Positions 16,104 through 25,510 of a stretch of 64,000 nt of DNA are shown here, one piece after another. Source of the stretch: Nocardioides sp. Root140 (GTDB lineage: Bacteria > Actinomycetota > Actinomycetes > Propionibacteriales > Nocardioidaceae). The position numbers were made by a program, and so were the translations under genes. The number at the start of each line of letters is the position of its first letter. The stretch's first letter is position 1. The notes beneath the pieces are model-generated. The model was not told the DNA's origin. It made no database searches and was given only the letters and a program-made list of their open reading frames with translations. The stretch spans positions 720,000-783,999 of the forward strand of contig NZ_LMFI01000001.1 of NCBI RefSeq assembly GCF_001426745.1. The letters run 5' to 3'.

Positions 16104-17705
16104 ATGCTCGTGTTGCTCCGGTCATGCCTCGTGTTGCTGCTGATGGGACCCGGCCTGTTCCTCTCAGGAGCGTCTCCCGCAGCCTCTTCACCGAGTGACG
16201 AGGCGGAGCCCACGAGGATCCTCATCGTGGGTGACTCCGTCACGCACGGATCCTCCGGCGACTGGACCTGGCGCTATCGACTGTGGCAGCAGCTCGTTGC
16301 TTCCGGCGCGACGATCGACTTCGTGGGACCCCGCGACGACCTCCATGGACTCGGGCCCCACGGCGAAGGGTCACAGGACTACATGGACCCCGACTTCGAC
16401 CGTGACCATGCGTCATTGTGGGGGCTGTCGTACGCCTTCCCCGACACGCCCATCGACCAACTGGTGGAGGCCTACCGCCCTGACGTGGTGGTCGTCATGC
16501 TCGGGGTCAACGACCTGACCTGGCTCCAGATCCCTCCCGCGGGCGTGGACCAGTTGGCGCGTGACTTCATCGCGAAGGTGCGGGCGGCCGACTCGTCGAT
16601 CAGCTTGGTGGTCTCGCGGGTTCCCCAGCACTGGGTCCCGGGCGCCGTGGAGTACAACGCGATGCTCAGCGACACCGCAGCCGAACTGACGACCGAGGTG
16701 TCGCCGATCCGGGTCGCCGATGCGGACAAGGGCTTCGAGTTTCGACAGCACACCTGGGATCCGGGGCATCCGAACGCAGCGGGGGAGTACGTCCTTGCGG
16801 CGGCCGTCGAGGACGCCCTGTCAGGGCTCGGTGTCGGCTCCCCGTTCTCGCGGCCCTTCCCGGACGTCCCACTGGGGCCACGGGGAGCGCCGCCGCTGAG
16901 TGGATCGGCGGCGGACGGCTCGGTCGCACTGAGTTGGACGCTGAGCCCCCGGGCCACCAGCCAGATCGTCGAGGGGCGTGACCGGACCAACGGGACGCCG
17001 TGGCGGCAATGGGCGGAGGTCGCCGATGCCACCTCGTGGCACGGGCCAGCGGCCAACGGGCATCGGTATGAGTTCCGGCTGCGACCGGTCAAAGGCTACT
17101 GGGCGGCGGAGCCCGACATCCGGTCCAACGTCGTCACCGTGACGCCGCGACCGGCAGCGCCGGGCAGCCTGACGGTCTCCCTGTCACCGTTCGGACAGGC
17201 CTCGCTCGCGTGGACGGCAGTGTCGCGTGCCGACGCCTATCAGGTGCGTTTCCGGAAGGTGGGTGCAGTGACCTGGTCGATGCGCCCGCGCGTGACGACG
17301 CGTCGTGCAACGCTGAGCGGGCTCAGGAGCGGGGCCAGATATGAGTTCTCGGTGCGGGCCTGGCGCGACGGGATCGCCAGCACGTACCGGGCTCGAGGGC
17401 CGCTCACCACTCCGCTGCCCAGGCCGGTGCACGCGGTGCAAGCGACCTCGCCGCGTCGCGACGTCGTGGCGGTGTCAATGCGTCGGGTGCCGGAGGCGAC
17501 CCGGTATCGGATCAGTGCGGCGGCCGCGCGCAACTGCCGCTCCGCGCCGACGGACTCGGCCTTCCGCATCGCACGCAGGGTGTCCACCACCTCGGCCGTG
17601 TTGACCTCTGCCGCCAGCCACCTGTGGGTCCGCGTCGTCGCGGAGCGCGGCGGCGTCGCGGGCAGGTTGGCTGCCGATTCCGCGGCGTGCGTCCGCGTGA
17701 GATGA
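16104..17705 (+). CDS. Secreted SGNH/GDSL hydrolase with fibronectin type III-like domains
   Basis: A 533-residue exported protein. A signal peptide covers about residues 1-28 (LLRSCLVLLLMGPGLFLSGASPA). The SGNH catalytic domain (about 36-235) shows block I ILIVGDSVTHG with Ser45, block III GVND (134-137) and block V DPGHP with Asp219 and His222, a complete set. Two fibronectin type III-like modules follow (about 260-350 and 350-435), the kind that bind polysaccharide, then a Cys-containing C-terminal domain. Such enzymes are esterases acting on acylated carbohydrates or lipids outside the cell. The ATG is directly at the expected transcription start (TAATCT box six bases upstream). It converges with the ABC exporter gene 33 bp away. 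Confidence 0.85.
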   Translation: MLVLLRSCLVLLLMGPGLFLSGASPAASSPSDEAEPTRILIVGDSVTHGSSGDWTWRYRLWQQLVASGATIDFVGPRDDLHGLGPHGEGSQDYMDPDFDRDHASLWGLSYAFPDTPIDQLVEAYRPDVVVVMLGVNDLTWLQIPPAGVDQLARDFIAKVRAADSSISLVVSRVPQHWVPGAVEYNAMLSDTAAELTTEVSPIRVADADKGFEFRQHTWDPGHPNAAGEYVLAAAVEDALSGLGVGSPFSRPFPDVPLGPRGAPPLSGSAADGSVALSWTLSPRATSQIVEGRDRTNGTPWRQWAEVADATSWHGPAANGHRYEFRLRPVKGYWAAEPDIRSNVVTVTPRPAAPGSLTVSLSPFGQASLAWTAVSRADAYQVRFRKVGAVTWSMRPRVTTRRATLSGLRSGARYEFSVRAWRDGIASTYRARGPLTTPLPRPVHAVQATSPRRDVVAVSMRRVPEATRYRISAAAARNCRSAPTDSAFRIARRVSTTSAVLTSAASHLWVRVVAERGGVAGRLAADSAACVRVR

Positions 17706-17738
17706 GCCGGCACGCGCTCGGCTGAGCGGACCTGTGGA

Positions 17739-19580
17739 TCAGGCTGCCAGCGGCTCCGCGGTCAGCCCGCCGCGGACCAGGGCGGCGTAGCGGCCACCCG
17801 CGACGAGCAGCTCGTCGTGCGTGCCGAGCTCGACCACACGACCCTTGTCGAGGACGGCGATCTGGTCGGCGTTGCGCACCGTGGAGAGGCGGTGCGCGAT
17901 CGTGATCGTGGTGCGACCGATGCTGACCTCGTCGAGCGCGCCCTGGATGGCGCGTTCCGTCTCGTTGTCGAGGGCGCTGGTGGCCTCGTCGAGCACGAGG
18001 ATGCGGGGGTCGCGCAGGAGCGTGCGGGCGATGGCCAGGCGCTGCTTCTCACCACCGGAGAACCGGTGGCCCCGGGCGCCGACCACGGTGTCGTAGCCCT
18101 GGGGGAGCGCGGCGATCACGTGGTGGATGCGCGCGGCCCGGCAGGCCTCCTCGATCTGCGTGTCGGTGGCGTCGGGCCGCGCGTGGAGCAGGTTGTCCTT
18201 GACCGATGCGTGCAGGAGATAGGTCTCCTGGGTGACCACGCCGACCAGTTCGGCCAGGTCGGTGAGTCGCAGGTCCCGGAGGTCGGTGCCGTCGATGCGC
18301 ACGCGACCCGACGTCGGGTCGTGCAGCCGTGCCACGAGTGAGGCCAGGGTGCTCTTGCCGCTCCCGGTCTCGCCGACGAGCGCCAGCGTTGTGCCAGCGG
18401 GCACCGCCAGGTCGATGCCCTCGAGGACGGGCGCTCCGTCGTCGTACGCGAACGTGATGGCGTCGAAGGTGACGTCGCCGCGCGCCGCCTCACGCCGTAC
18501 GTCGGCCGGAGCGGCCGGGTCGTCGATCTCGACGGGGAGGTCCTGGTACTCGAAGATGCGGCTGAAGAGCGCGAGCGAGGCGGTGATGTCGACGCCGACG
18601 TTGAGCAGCGCCATCAACGGCCGGAACAACGTGCCCTGCAGGGCGGTGAACGCGACCAGGGTGCCGATGGTCATGCCGCCCGACGTGGCCGGGAGCCCGG
18701 CGGCCAGGTAGATCACGGCCGGGATGGTCGCGAAGATGATGTTCATCGTGGCCATCCGCCAGCGGCCCGCGAGCCGGGAGCGGATCTCAAGGCCGACCAG
18801 GTCGTGGGAGGTCTCCTCGAAGCGGCGCGTCATCGCGGGTGCGGCGCCCAGGGTCTTGCTGAGCAGCACGCCGCTGACCGAGAGGCTCTCCTCGACCTGC
18901 ACGTGCATGTCGGCCAGGCGGCGCTGGCGCTCCGCGGTGATGGTGTGGCGCATGCGGGCCACCTGGCGGGTCAGCCAGACGGCTGGCGGGAGGACCACCA
19001 GCGAGAGCAGGGCAAGTCGCCAGCTGAGTGCGGCCATCGCGACCGCCGTGCCGATCACGACCGTGACGTTGGCCGCGATCGAGGTGGCGGTCGAGGTGAC
19101 CACCGACTGCATGCCGCTGATGTCGTGGGTCAGGCGTGATTGCACCTCTCCGCCGCGGGTGCGGGTGAAGAAGCCGACGGACTGGCGTTGCAGGTGGGCG
19201 AACAGGTCGGTGCGCAGTCGGTGCATGACCTGCTGTCCGACGGCGGTCGACATCCAGGTCTGCACGACGCCGATCGCGGCGCTGGCCACCGCCACGGCGA
19301 CCATGCCGCCGACGCACCAGAGCAGCAGTCGAACGTCCTGGCGGGGGAGTGCAGCGTCGATGACGTGCCTGACCAGGAACGGCTGGGCCAGGCCGATCAC
19401 GGAACTGGAGACGATGAGGGCGATGATGACGCCCAGGCGCGCGCGGTACGGCGTGAACAGCCGCGTGATGCGGCGCAGGGAGACAGGGGACTCGGCGAGC
19501 TGGCGACGGTCGGCCGGGTCGGGACGGGTCGAGCGGCCGCCCTTGGGGCCACCTCCGTCGGTGAGTGTGGGGGTATCCAT
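17739..19580 (-). CDS. ABC exporter, fused membrane and ATPase domains
   Basis: A 613-residue half-transporter. Residues about 40-320 are the six-helix ABC exporter membrane domain (RLFTPYRARLGVIIALIV onward). The nucleotide-binding domain follows, with Walker A VGETGSGKST, Q-loop in VTQETYLL, signature FSGGEKQRLAIAR, Walker B ILVLDEATSALD and the His switch TIAHRLST. It should work as a homodimer exporting lipids or drugs. The start ATG 19580 is chosen because AAGGAAGG lies nine bases before it; an ATG at 19646 would add 22 residues but overlaps the promoter of the divergent marR gene. Control by that MarR protein through the palindrome at 19614-19626 is very likely. Confidence 0.92.
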   Translation of the reverse strand: MDTPTLTDGGGPKGGRSTRPDPADRRQLAESPVSLRRITRLFTPYRARLGVIIALIVSSSVIGLAQPFLVRHVIDAALPRQDVRLLLWCVGGMVAVAVASAAIGVVQTWMSTAVGQQVMHRLRTDLFAHLQRQSVGFFTRTRGGEVQSRLTHDISGMQSVVTSTATSIAANVTVVIGTAVAMAALSWRLALLSLVVLPPAVWLTRQVARMRHTITAERQRRLADMHVQVEESLSVSGVLLSKTLGAAPAMTRRFEETSHDLVGLEIRSRLAGRWRMATMNIIFATIPAVIYLAAGLPATSGGMTIGTLVAFTALQGTLFRPLMALLNVGVDITASLALFSRIFEYQDLPVEIDDPAAPADVRREAARGDVTFDAITFAYDDGAPVLEGIDLAVPAGTTLALVGETGSGKSTLASLVARLHDPTSGRVRIDGTDLRDLRLTDLAELVGVVTQETYLLHASVKDNLLHARPDATDTQIEEACRAARIHHVIAALPQGYDTVVGARGHRFSGGEKQRLAIARTLLRDPRILVLDEATSALDNETERAIQGALDEVSIGRTTITIAHRLSTVRNADQIAVLDKGRVVELGTHDELLVAGGRYAALVRGGLTAEPLAA

Positions 19581-19613
19581 GTGACCACCCCTTCCTTTGG
19601 TCAGTTCATATGC

Positions 19614-19626
19614 TGAGGTTACCTCA
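19614..19626. promoter_or_regulatory. MarR-type operator palindrome
   Basis: TGAGGT-T-ACCTCA is a perfect 13-bp palindrome around T19620, flanked by TCATA (19606-19610) and TATGA (19628-19632). It lies in the 83-bp gap between the ABC exporter and the marR-type gene, upstream of both starts. Confidence 0.65.
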
Positions 19627-19663
19627 CTATGAGCATGCCCGTCCAATCCGGTAGGGTGCGCGC

Positions 19664-20077
19664 ATGGGTGACAACACCGGCGACCTTCTCCAGTCGACCG
19701 CGCGCTCGCTGCGCCGGCGGTTCAGCGCGGGGCTCTCCGAATGGGACCTCGCGCCGGGCCAGGCCCGGGCGCTCCGACTCATCCGCGACCTCGAGGCGCC
19801 CCGGCTGTCCGTGCTGGCCGAGCACCTGCGCATCGCCCCGCGCTCGGCCACCGAGGTGGTCGACGCCCTCGAGCGCCGGGGCCTGGTGCTGCGCTGCGCC
19901 GACCCCCACGACCGTCGGGCCACGTGCGTGACGGTCACGGACACCGGCAGCGAGACGTGTGGCCTGATCGACGACGTCCGGGCCCGTGCTGCCCGTGAGT
20001 TCCTGTCGGTGCTGCCCGCGGCGGACCGCAAGGAGCTCGACCGCCTGCTGCGCCGGCTGCTCGAGGCCAACGACTAG
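19664..20077 (+). CDS. MarR-family transcriptional regulator
   Basis: A 137-residue winged-helix regulator. The DNA-binding region is LSVLAEHLRIAPRSATEVVDALERRGLV (about residues 48-75), and the wing is ADPHDRRATCVTVTDTG with the conserved DxR. The length is normal for MarR. ATG 19664 follows TAGGGT (19652-19657) by six bases, a leaderless start. It is divergent from the ABC exporter; a perfect palindrome between them is the probable site at which it represses both. The ligand is unknown, most likely a compound the exporter removes. Confidence 0.9.
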   Translation: MGDNTGDLLQSTARSLRRRFSAGLSEWDLAPGQARALRLIRDLEAPRLSVLAEHLRIAPRSATEVVDALERRGLVLRCADPHDRRATCVTVTDTGSETCGLIDDVRARAAREFLSVLPAADRKELDRLLRRLLEAND

Positions 20078-20107
20078 CAGTCGCCGGCAACGGTTAGGGT
20101 TCCGGGC

Positions 20108-20701
20108 ATGAGGGTTGGACTGACCGGGGGAGTCGCCTCGGGGAAGAGCACCGTGTCGGCGATCCTTGCCGAGCTCGGTGCGGTGATCATCGATGCCGAC
20201 GCGCTGGCGCGCGAGGTCGTCGAGCAGGGTACGCCGGGGCTCGCGGCCGTGGTCGCCGAGTTCGGGGACGGCCTGCTGACCCCGCAGGGCGACCTGGACC
20301 GGCCCGCGATGGGCCGTCTGGTGTTCGGCGACGAGGCCGCCCGCAAGCGGTTGGAGGCGATCGTGCACCCGCTGGTCTTCGAGCGCATCGTCGAGCTGGA
20401 GTCCGCGGCCGGGCCCGACGACGTCGTGGTGCACGACATCCCGCTGCTCGCCGAGAGTGGTCGTGCCGACACGTTCGACGCCGTGATCGTGGTGCACGCG
20501 CCCGCCGACGTACAGGTCGAGCGCATGGTGCGTGACCGCGGCTGGACGGAGGAGGAAGCCAAGTCACGCATCGCCGCCCAGGTCGACGCCGAGGAGCGCC
20601 TCGCGATCGCCACCCACGTCATCGACAACACCGGGACGCACGAAGACCTCCGCCATCGGGTGGCAGAGGTCCTCGCGGAGTGTGTCTCCGCAGTCGACTG
20701 A
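20108..20701 (+). CDS. coaE: Dephospho-CoA kinase
   Basis: A 197-residue P-loop kinase that phosphorylates dephospho-CoA, the last step of coenzyme A synthesis. Residues 1-17 (MRVGLTGGVASGKSTVS) hold the P-loop; IIDADALAREVVEQG and HDIPLLAESG are the substrate-binding and lid segments of CoaE. It is a short single-domain form, without the C-terminal UPF0157 domain fused to it in Mycobacterium. TAGGGT (20095-20100) precedes the ATG by seven bases. It may also be reached by read-through from marR, which ends 30 bp upstream. It converges with the sigma-factor gene. Confidence 0.96.
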   Translation: MRVGLTGGVASGKSTVSAILAELGAVIIDADALAREVVEQGTPGLAAVVAEFGDGLLTPQGDLDRPAMGRLVFGDEAARKRLEAIVHPLVFERIVELESAAGPDDVVVHDIPLLAESGRADTFDAVIVVHAPADVQVERMVRDRGWTEEEAKSRIAAQVDAEERLAIATHVIDNTGTHEDLRHRVAEVLAECVSAVD

Positions 20702-20728
20702 GCGGAGCTTGTCGGGGCTAGGACAGCG

Positions 20729-21676
20729 TCACGCGGCCAGGTCGGGGTCGGCGAAGGTGCGCAGCTTCTGCAGCGCCTCCCGCTCGAGCTGGCGCACCCG
20801 CTCGGCGGAGATGCCGTGCTTGGCACCGATGTCGGCCAGCTTGTGCTGGCGACCGTCGACCAGGCCGTAGCGCGAGCGGATGATGTCGGCGGCGCGCTCG
20901 TCGAGCTGGCCCACGAGTCGGTTGAGACGGTCGCGGCTCTCGGTGTCGAGCACCTCGAGATCGGGGCTCGGCGTGGTCTCCTGGGCCATCAGGTCGCCCA
21001 GCGAGGTGTCGCCGTCCTCGTCGACAGGTGTGTCGAGACTGACGTGGTCACGCCCCCAGCGCAGGAGGTCGATGACCCGGTCGAGGTCCATGCCGAGCTC
21101 GAGGGCGATCTCCTGCGGCTCCGGGTCGCGGCCGAGCTGGCGCTCGAGGGTGCGACGGGCACTGCCCACCTGGTTGAGCTCCTCGACGACGTGCACGGGC
21201 AGGCGTACGACGCGGGCCTGCTGGGCGATGCCACGCGTGATCGCCTGGCGCACCCACCAAGTGGCGTAGGTGGAGAACTTGTAGCCCTTCGCGTAGTCGA
21301 ACTTCTCGACGGCGCGGATCAGGCCGGTGTTGCCCTCCTGGATCAGGTCGAGCATCGGCATCTGTGCCCGGCCGTACTTGCGGGCGATCGACACGACCAG
21401 GCGCAGGTTGGCGTTGATGAACGTCTGGACGGCCTTGCGGCCCTCCTCGGCGATCCATTCGAGCTCTTCCTCGGTGGCACTCTTGGGGGCGCCACCCTTG
21501 CGGCGGCCGATGCGGCCCTCCGCGAGGAGGCTCTCGGCCATCAGGCCGGCTTCGATCGTCTTGGAGAGTTCCACTTCGGTGGCTGCGTCGAGCAGCGGAT
21601 TGCGGGCAATCTCGTCGAGGTAGAGCCCGACGCTGTCGCGACCCTCGATCTCGCGCATCGCGGTCCTGCTGGCCAT
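20729..21676 (-). CDS. RNA polymerase sigma factor, SigA/HrdB paralogue (SigB/HrdA type)
   Basis: A 315-residue sigma-70 protein without the N-terminal extension of the principal factor. Region 1.2 begins at SVGLYLDEIARNPLL, region 2 is [37 protein letters not shown] written here in its key parts (region 2.3-2.4), region 3 around VHVVEELNQV, and region 4.2 is HKLADIGAKHGISAERVRQLE. The nearly identical region 2.4 means it should read promoters similar to those of the principal factor; group 2 sigma factors act in stress or stationary phase. ATG 21676 has AAGGAGG seven bases upstream; the in-frame codons further upstream lack this. The principal factor is at 29378. Confidence 0.92.
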   Translation of the reverse strand: MASRTAMREIEGRDSVGLYLDEIARNPLLDAATEVELSKTIEAGLMAESLLAEGRIGRRKGGAPKSATEEELEWIAEEGRKAVQTFINANLRLVVSIARKYGRAQMPMLDLIQEGNTGLIRAVEKFDYAKGYKFSTYATWWVRQAITRGIAQQARVVRLPVHVVEELNQVGSARRTLERQLGRDPEPQEIALELGMDLDRVIDLLRWGRDHVSLDTPVDEDGDTSLGDLMAQETTPSPDLEVLDTESRDRLNRLVGQLDERAADIIRSRYGLVDGRQHKLADIGAKHGISAERVRQLEREALQKLRTFADPDLAA

Positions 21677-21845
21677 ATGAACCCCTCCTTGTTCGGTGGG
21701 GCCGTTGGGAGACCGCCCCACACATCTGATCCAACAAACCTCGACCGGGGGAGATTCCCGCCGGGGCGGACCGTTCGTGGTTACACATGGATAGACGCGT
21801 GGCGAGTTCCGAAAGTTGCCGTCTGAGCCACTTCTCAGGGACTTC

Positions 21846-24005
21846 TCAGGGGCCCTCAGGGAAATCCGCCGAGGGACCGGTACCCGTCTCGGCCAGGTTC
21901 ATCCGGTCCAGGATCCAGGCGAGGGAGAACGCGCGGTCGGTCCACGACTTGTAGCGCCCGGAGACTCCGCCGTGGCCGGCCGACATCTCGGTGCGCAACA
22001 GGAAGTCCCGGCGGCCGGTGGCGGTGGCGCGCAGGCGGGCCACCCACTTGGCCGCCTCCACGTAGAGCACCCGGGTGTCGTTGAGGGAGGTCTCGGCCAG
22101 GATCGGCGGGTAGTCGACCGCGGCCACGTTGTCGTACGGCGAGTAGCCGCGCATGTAGTCGTAGACCGCCGGGTCAGCCTCCGGGTTGCCCCACTCCTCG
22201 TACTCCACGACGGTCAACGGGAGGGTCGAGTCGAGCATCGAGGTGAGGGCGTCCACGAACGGCACCTGGGCGACGAGCCCGGCGAAGAGCTCGGGGGCCT
22301 GGTTGGCCACGGCGCCGATCAGCAGGCCGCCGGCGCTGCCGCCCTCGGCGACGAGACGGTCGGGGCTGGTCCAGCCGTCGTCGATGAGGTGCCGGGCACA
22401 GGCGATGAAGTCGGAGAAGGTGTTCTGCTTGTGCATCAGCTTGCCGTCGTCGTACCAGTGGCGGCCCATCTCGCCGCCACCGCGCACGTGGGCGATCGCG
22501 AAGCCGGCGCCGCGGTCGAGCATCGAGAGCCGGGCGATCGAGAAGTAGGGGTCGATGGACATCTCGTAGGCGCCGTACCCGTAGAGCAGCACCGGCACCG
22601 AGCCGTCGCGGGGCGCGCCGGCGGGCACGACCAGCGAGATCGGCACGCGTACGCCGTCCGGGGCGGTGGCCCACACCCGGTGCTCCTCGTAGTGGGCGGC
22701 GTCGTAGCCGCCGAGCACCGGGGCCTGCTTGAGCAGGGTCAGCTCGCGGGTGCGCACGTCGTAGTTGTGGATCGCCGCGGGCTTGGCCATCGTCGTGTAG
22801 CCGAGGCGTACGACGGGTTGGTGGAACTCCGGGTTTCCTCCGGAGCCGATCGTGTAGACGGCGTCCTCGAAGCGCACCCGGTAGTCGTCGGAGATGCCAC
22901 CCGCGTCGAGCTCCAGGATGCGCAGCTGGGTGAGTCCCTCGCTGCGCTGGTGCACCACGAGGTGGCCGGCGAACGCGTCGACGTCCTCGACCCGGACCGC
23001 CTCGTCGTGGGCGATCAAGGGCTCCCAGCCGGCCTTCGGGGTCGGCGTGACCGGGGCGCGCCCGATCTCGAAGTTGGGGCCGTTCGCGTTGTGCAGGACC
23101 AGGAAGACGTCATTGCCACCGATGACGGCGTGCTCGAGCCCGTAGTCGACGCCGTCCTCGCGCTCGGCGTACACCGCGAAGTCGGCGTCGGGGTCGGCGG
23201 TGTCGAGCACGCGGTACTCGGCCGTGGTCTTGGCCCCCGAGGCGATCATCAGGAAGCGGTCGGAGCGCGACCGGCCGATGCCGACCCAGAAACGCGGGTC
23301 CGTCTCGTGGAAGACCAGCTCGTCGTCGGCCTGGGGCGTGCCGAGGGTGTGCTTCCAGATCTTGTCGGCGCGCCAGCTCTCGTCGACGGTCGTGTAGAAG
23401 AACGCGGTGCCGTCGGGGTGCCACGTGGCGCCGCCGAGGGTGCCGGTGATCTCGTCCTCGAGGAGCTCGCGGGTGGCCAGGTCGAGGACCCGGACGGTGT
23501 AGCGCTCGTCGCCGACCACGTCGACCGCGTAGGCGAGGAGCTTCTCGTCGTTGGTCACCGACGACCCGCCGAGGGAGAAGAACTCGTGGCCGGCGGCCAG
23601 CTCGTTCAGGTCGAGCAGCACCTCTTCACCGGGCAGGGCCGGCTGGTCCGCGGCGGCGTGCTCGGCCGGGCGCGGCGGGGTCCAGTCGTCGGGGTCGGAG
23701 ACGGCGATGCGGCACGAGGCGCCGTACTCCTTGCCCTCGAAGGAACGTGAGTAGTACCAGTGACCGCGCATCCGGGCCGGCACCGACAGGTCGGTCTCGA
23801 GGGTGCGGGCCTTGATCTCGTCGAAGATCGACCGTCGCAGGTCGACCAGGTGGGCGGTGCGGTCCTCGGTCCAGGCGTTCTCGGCCTCGAGGTGGGCGAT
23901 GACCTCGGGGTTGTCCTTCTCGCGCAGCCACTCGTAGTCGTCGACCACGGTGTGGCCGTGGACGGTGTGCTCGGAGGGGACGCGTGCGGCGACAGGCGGT
24001 TGCAT
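21846..24005 (-). CDS. ptrB: S9-family peptidase, oligopeptidase B (protease II)
   Basis: A 719-residue cytoplasmic serine peptidase of the prolyl oligopeptidase family, cleaving short peptides after basic residues. The N-terminal part opens with HGHTVVDDYEWLREKDNPEV, typical of oligopeptidase B, followed by a seven-bladed propeller and the alpha/beta hydrolase domain from about residue 430. The catalytic Ser557 is in GGSAGGLL, the Asp is in the SLNDTRVLY region and the His in SAGHGG near residue 683. Length is normal for the family and there is no signal peptide. ATG 24005 lies seven bases after a TAGAGT -10 box, a leaderless start. Confidence 0.93.
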   Translation of the reverse strand: MQPPVAARVPSEHTVHGHTVVDDYEWLREKDNPEVIAHLEAENAWTEDRTAHLVDLRRSIFDEIKARTLETDLSVPARMRGHWYYSRSFEGKEYGASCRIAVSDPDDWTPPRPAEHAAADQPALPGEEVLLDLNELAAGHEFFSLGGSSVTNDEKLLAYAVDVVGDERYTVRVLDLATRELLEDEITGTLGGATWHPDGTAFFYTTVDESWRADKIWKHTLGTPQADDELVFHETDPRFWVGIGRSRSDRFLMIASGAKTTAEYRVLDTADPDADFAVYAEREDGVDYGLEHAVIGGNDVFLVLHNANGPNFEIGRAPVTPTPKAGWEPLIAHDEAVRVEDVDAFAGHLVVHQRSEGLTQLRILELDAGGISDDYRVRFEDAVYTIGSGGNPEFHQPVVRLGYTTMAKPAAIHNYDVRTRELTLLKQAPVLGGYDAAHYEEHRVWATAPDGVRVPISLVVPAGAPRDGSVPVLLYGYGAYEMSIDPYFSIARLSMLDRGAGFAIAHVRGGGEMGRHWYDDGKLMHKQNTFSDFIACARHLIDDGWTSPDRLVAEGGSAGGLLIGAVANQAPELFAGLVAQVPFVDALTSMLDSTLPLTVVEYEEWGNPEADPAVYDYMRGYSPYDNVAAVDYPPILAETSLNDTRVLYVEAAKWVARLRATATGRRDFLLRTEMSAGHGGVSGRYKSWTDRAFSLAWILDRMNLAETGTGPSADFPEGP

Positions 24006-24035
24006 GCCCCGGACTCTAGTTCCGGTGGCCCAACA

Positions 24036-24196
24036 CGAGATATTCCGCGGGACGTGCCGGGCTCACGGTGCCCCGCATCCCGACCGGCGGCGTTGTCCTC
24101 GACTCGACGGGACTCCGTCCCGCCTTCGCTCGTCCGCCTTGCCGGATCGCGCGCGGATGCACCGCGAGCTGATCCGGCATCCCGCGGAACATCTCG
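24036..24196. repeat. 161-bp element with near-perfect terminal inverted repeats
   Basis: The 25 bp at 24036-24060 pair with 24174-24196 with one mismatch and a two-base gap. Inside are a second pair, TGCCGGATC (24140-24148) with GATCCGGCA (24171-24179), which competes with the outer one, and a hairpin at 24107-24123. It fills the 200-bp gap between dinB and ptrB. It could be a miniature mobile element, a structured RNA or a terminator. Confidence 0.6.
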
Positions 24197-24205
24197 TGCA
24201 GGCAC

Positions 24206-25510
24206 TCACTCGGGATCGGGGACGAACCGCGCCAGCGCCGGGTCGTCCACCTTGAAGCTGCGCACCGGACCGGGACCGGTCTCCGCGGTCTCGAAGCGCA
24301 CCGTCACCACGCCCTTGCCCGAGCCCCACACCCAGCCGGCCCCGAACTCGTCGTGCGTGACGTCGCTGCCGGGCGCCCAGGCGCGTTGCCGGGCGGTCGG
24401 TACGTCGGGCGCCGGCTCGGGCTCCACGTCCTCGGGTTCGGGACCGAAGAGGTCGTCCTGCACCCAGTCGGCCAGGCCGGAGACACCGACACCGAGCAGG
24501 CGGACCCCGCCCGAGACGTCGAGGTCGACCAGGAGCGAGCGTGCCACCCGGCCGATGACCTGGGCGCTGTCGGTGGGGGAGGCGAGGGTGTTCGAGCGGC
24601 TCAGCGTCGTGAAGTCGTGCAGGCGCACCTTGATGGTGACGGTGCGTCCCGACATGCCTTCCTTGCGCAGTCGGTCGGCCACGTTGGCGGCCTGGCGGGT
24701 GAGCAGGCCGTCCATCAGCCGTCGATCGGTCAGGTCGTCCTCGTAGGTGCCTTCGACACTGACCGACTTGGTCTCGCGCACCGGTTCCACGGCCCGGTCG
24801 TCCATGGCCCGGGCGAGCCGCCACAGGCCGACCCCGTGGGCCTTGCCGACCAACCGCACCAGCTCGTCCTCGTTGATCCTCTCCAGCTCCGCGACCGTGT
24901 GCACGCCCGCACGTCGCAGCCGCTCGGCGGTGGCCGGGCCCACCCCGGGGATCACGCTCACGTTCATCGGCCGCAGCAGCTCCTGCTCGGTGCCGGGCGG
25001 CACCACGAAGAGCCCGTCGGGCTTGTCGAGGTCGCTGGCCACCTTGGCGATGAACTTCGACGAGCCGATGCCGACGCTCGCGGTCAGGCCGCCCGAGGCC
25101 TCACGCACCCGCTCGCGGAGCTCCTCGCCGAACGCGGTCACCGCCTCGACGTCGTACGTCGTGAGGTCGCTGGCGGCGAGATCGACGAACGCCTCGTCGA
25201 TGGAGAGGGGCTCGACCAGGGGAGAGGCCTCGCGCAGCACCGCCATGATGCGCGCGGAGGTCTCGCGGTAGGCGTGGAACCGGCCGGAGAGGTACGCCGC
25301 GTGCGGGCACTTCGCCCGGGCCTCGCGGGTCGACATGGCCGACCTCACGCCGAAGGCCCGGGCCTCGTAGGACGCGGCGGCGACCACACCTCGCCCGCCG
25401 GTGCCTCCCACCACGACGGGCTTGCCGCGCAGGGACGGCTTGTCACGCTGCTCCACGGAGGCGAAGAACGCGTCGAGGTCGATGTGCAGCACCGATGCCT
25501 GCGCCCTCAT
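24206..25510 (-). CDS. dinB: DNA polymerase IV (Y-family translesion polymerase)
   Basis: A 434-residue Y-family polymerase that bypasses DNA lesions. Catalytic acidic motifs are LHIDLDAFFASVEQ near the N-terminus and SIDEAFVD (about residues 105-112); helix-hairpin-helix motifs follow at VIPGVGPATAERLRRAG; the little-finger domain comes next. A sliding-clamp motif VQDDLFG is at about residue 350. The last 60 residues carry HDEFGAGWVWGSGKGVVTVRF, resembling the Tudor-like HxxFGxGxV tail of UvrD/PcrA helicases, an extension common in actinobacterial members. ATG 25510 begins MRAQASVLHID; a GTG three codons earlier is possible. No LexA box was found upstream by eye. Confidence 0.95.
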   Translation of the reverse strand: MRAQASVLHIDLDAFFASVEQRDKPSLRGKPVVVGGTGGRGVVAAASYEARAFGVRSAMSTREARAKCPHAAYLSGRFHAYRETSARIMAVLREASPLVEPLSIDEAFVDLAASDLTTYDVEAVTAFGEELRERVREASGGLTASVGIGSSKFIAKVASDLDKPDGLFVVPPGTEQELLRPMNVSVIPGVGPATAERLRRAGVHTVAELERINEDELVRLVGKAHGVGLWRLARAMDDRAVEPVRETKSVSVEGTYEDDLTDRRLMDGLLTRQAANVADRLRKEGMSGRTVTIKVRLHDFTTLSRSNTLASPTDSAQVIGRVARSLLVDLDVSGGVRLLGVGVSGLADWVQDDLFGPEPEDVEPEPAPDVPTARQRAWAPGSDVTHDEFGAGWVWGSGKGVVTVRFETAETGPGPVRSFKVDDPALARFVPDPE

